A stretch of 64,000 nt of DNA. It comes from Cystobasidium ongulense (taxonomy: Eukaryota; Basidiomycota; Cystobasidiomycetes; Cystobasidiales; Cystobasidiaceae). The notes under the pieces are model-generated. The model saw only the letters and a program-made list of their open reading frames with translations. It was not told the origin of the DNA and did no database searches. The DNA is taken from assembly GCA_022835595.1 (NCBI GenBank), contig BQUP01000011.1, forward strand, positions 315,319-379,318, given 5' to 3'. Both the position numbers and the translations under genes were made by a program. Each line of letters begins with the position of its first letter. The stretch's first letter is position 1. Shown piece after piece: positions 62,456-64,000 of this stretch.

Positions 62456-64000
62456 ATGTCGAGCACACTCAGCGATGCAGACGATTGGAAATCAGTTGCT
62501 AGTATTTCGGCGCAACTTGAGTCCTATTTGTCTCCTCTGTATGATCCAGATCCGCAGAATAAAGAACGTTCCAACGATGGTCTGCCAAACCTGGATCTAT
62601 GCAGTTATATCTCTGATATCAAAAGCGATCTTCAAACCTTCGGCCTCAGTCAAGAGCAGCATCAGTTCTGCATTGGTGTATACGAACGAAATTTACGCGA
62701 AACCAGTTCCAAATTTCAGGAGTCATTCGAGACGGATTGTTCGGCAATCATCGGGGACTCGCAGTTCAGAACTCTAGCCCAACGCACGCTGGTGAAGCTC
62801 TATCAGGATCGCTTCATAGATCAAGTTTCGGACAGAAGAGATCAGGTCATAGATTGTGTTCGTCGAGCTGCCATTGCGAAGGTTGCGAGCTCTTTAGAGG
62901 CCGAAGGTAGTGGTGAATGGACAGACGAGACACGAGCCTTGATGGAGCGAGTGTACCAGCAGCATCCCAAGCTCGAAGGACACGAGAAGAAGCTTCTAGC
63001 CGAGGTATCAGGACTCTCACTGCGTCAGATATCGATATGGGTGAGTTGCATTGTCCATCGCATTGACACGCTCGAGCCGTGTCAGGTCGTTCGGCTTTTG
63101 TTCTTCGAAGCATGGCAGTGGCTGATGAGGCGGTTGATGCGTGCACACAGTTTGCGAATCAGCGACAGAGGAAAGGATGGCCATTGCAGCAGGAGGAGAG
63201 TGTCATTGAAGAGGAAGGACCAGAGGAAGAGCCATCTACGCCAGTCCAGTCTTCTCGTCTCGCTTCCTCCACCTCTTCCAGCATCGAACGCTGCCCTTCT
63301 CCCCTCACGCCTGCTTCCATCAACTCCGCCTGTCCATCACTCAGCTCTTCCACATCTTCAAGAAGCAGTTCAGATTCATGGGAGAATGCTCCTCCTCATG
63401 CAGCTTTCCAATTCGGCGCTCAATTGCCAGCGAGTCAAGCTCCGACATTGGAATTCACCCAATCTCCCCCTCAATTCGACATCGATCAACTCATCAGGCA
63501 GCTCACTCCTCAGGTCACTACTCCAGAAGCTGTATACAATTCAGTCGACCTTCCTGTTCCTAATTTCAATCTCACTCCTTCTAACGAAGCTGCTAAAGGT
63601 CCATTCGCATTCCTGAACGAAGACTCCGACATGTCCACAAGTAACGGAACTACGCCACCATCTACTATGGACTCCTTCCAGTGGTTGCCTATTAACATGC
63701 AAGGTCTGCTTCCTCAAGCTGATGTTACACTCTCGAACAATCACTCAATCGAAGATATGACTCCTCAAGCTAATCAGCTCGCCTTCGCACCTCTTCAACT
63801 CGATACAAGCCAATATCTCCGACAATCACCATCTGCCAATGTCGACCTAAGCAGCGTGATAGACAGTTTCAACGCCAACGATTTCTGGAACAATTTCGCC
63901 AACGCCAATAATATCCCTTCTATGCCTTCTCTTGACTTTTCTTCGTCGCCCACTAAACGGCAGCGTGGAAATGATGGTGTTGCTATCGCTCAAGAAAATA
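62456..64000 (+). CDS. HD2-type homeodomain mating-type transcription factor (3' end outside window)
   Basis: Homologue of bW (Ustilago) and SXI2 (Cryptococcus). Exon 1 62456-63040 (195 codons), intron 63041-63150 (110 bases), exon 2 from 63151 to beyond the window end; no stop in 283 codons. The variable N-terminus (MSSTLSDADDWKSVASISAQ) is followed by a canonical homeodomain of about residues 150-206: WTDETRALMERVYQQHPKLE, GLSLRQISIW, then after the intron FANQRQRKGWP. The intron cuts the recognition helix between Trp and Phe of WFANQR. The rest is acidic-Ser/Pro/Gln-rich (LTPASINSACPSLSSS, FQFGAQLPASQAP) with a late basic patch SPTKRQRGND. The transition from homeodomain to low complexity is typical of HD2 proteins. 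Confidence 0.92.

Overview
This is nuclear DNA of a basidiomycete fungus, most likely a yeast-like Tremellomycete relative (class-level placement is inference; the phylum is well supported). The evidence is intron-dense genes with introns mostly of 40-100 bases, GT donors, CTGAC/CTAAT-like branch points, many very small exons, a basidiomycete-type divergent homeodomain gene pair (HD1/HD2), and typical fungal housekeeping genes. I see no rRNA, tRNA, CRISPR, transposon or virus-like element.

Layout. 0-5.2 kb: 3' part of a cullin-3 gene (+), a LURP-one-related protein (-), TSR2 (-). 5.4-11 kb: a gamma-glutamyltransferase-family gene (+) and the actin gene (+). 11.7-16.4 kb: a small secreted cysteine-rich protein (+), a mitochondrial carrier (+) and a GT61 glycosyltransferase (+). 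16.5-20.2 kb: an ACC-synthase-like aminotransferase (-) and a weakly supported hypothetical gene (-). 20.2-29.2 kb: LTO1 (+) tail to tail with APC10/DOC1 (-), the SF3b subunit RSE1/SF3B3 (+), GET1 (-) and a plant-type L-asparaginase (+). 29.2-38.3 kb: a gene-poor gap, a hypothetical protein (+), U1-C/YHC1 (+), DEAD-box helicase DBP8 (-), sulfite oxidase with a cytochrome b5 domain (-), and a possibly myristoylated unknown protein (+). 39-48 kb: a CCCH zinc-finger protein (-), eIF3m (-), Rab GDI (+). 48.3-60.2 kb: two F-box paralogues in opposite orientation, between them an AA14-type lytic polysaccharide monooxygenase (+), a kinesin-3 with FHA and PH domains (+) and dUTPase (-). 60.7-64 kb: the HD mating-type pair, HD1 (-) and HD2 (+), divergent from a 198-base shared promoter; HD2 runs off the window.

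Most genes are unrelated housekeeping functions (ubiquitin ligases, splicing, ribosome biogenesis, translation, vesicle traffic, transport). The functional unit is the HD1/HD2 pair, whose two proteins are expected to heterodimerise between mates and drive sexual development. Other notable points are the number of micro-exons (8-21 bases) in several conserved genes, a 13-base gap between convergent stop codons at LTO1/APC10, and two F-box paralogues in which the conserved C-terminal part lies in a shifted frame.
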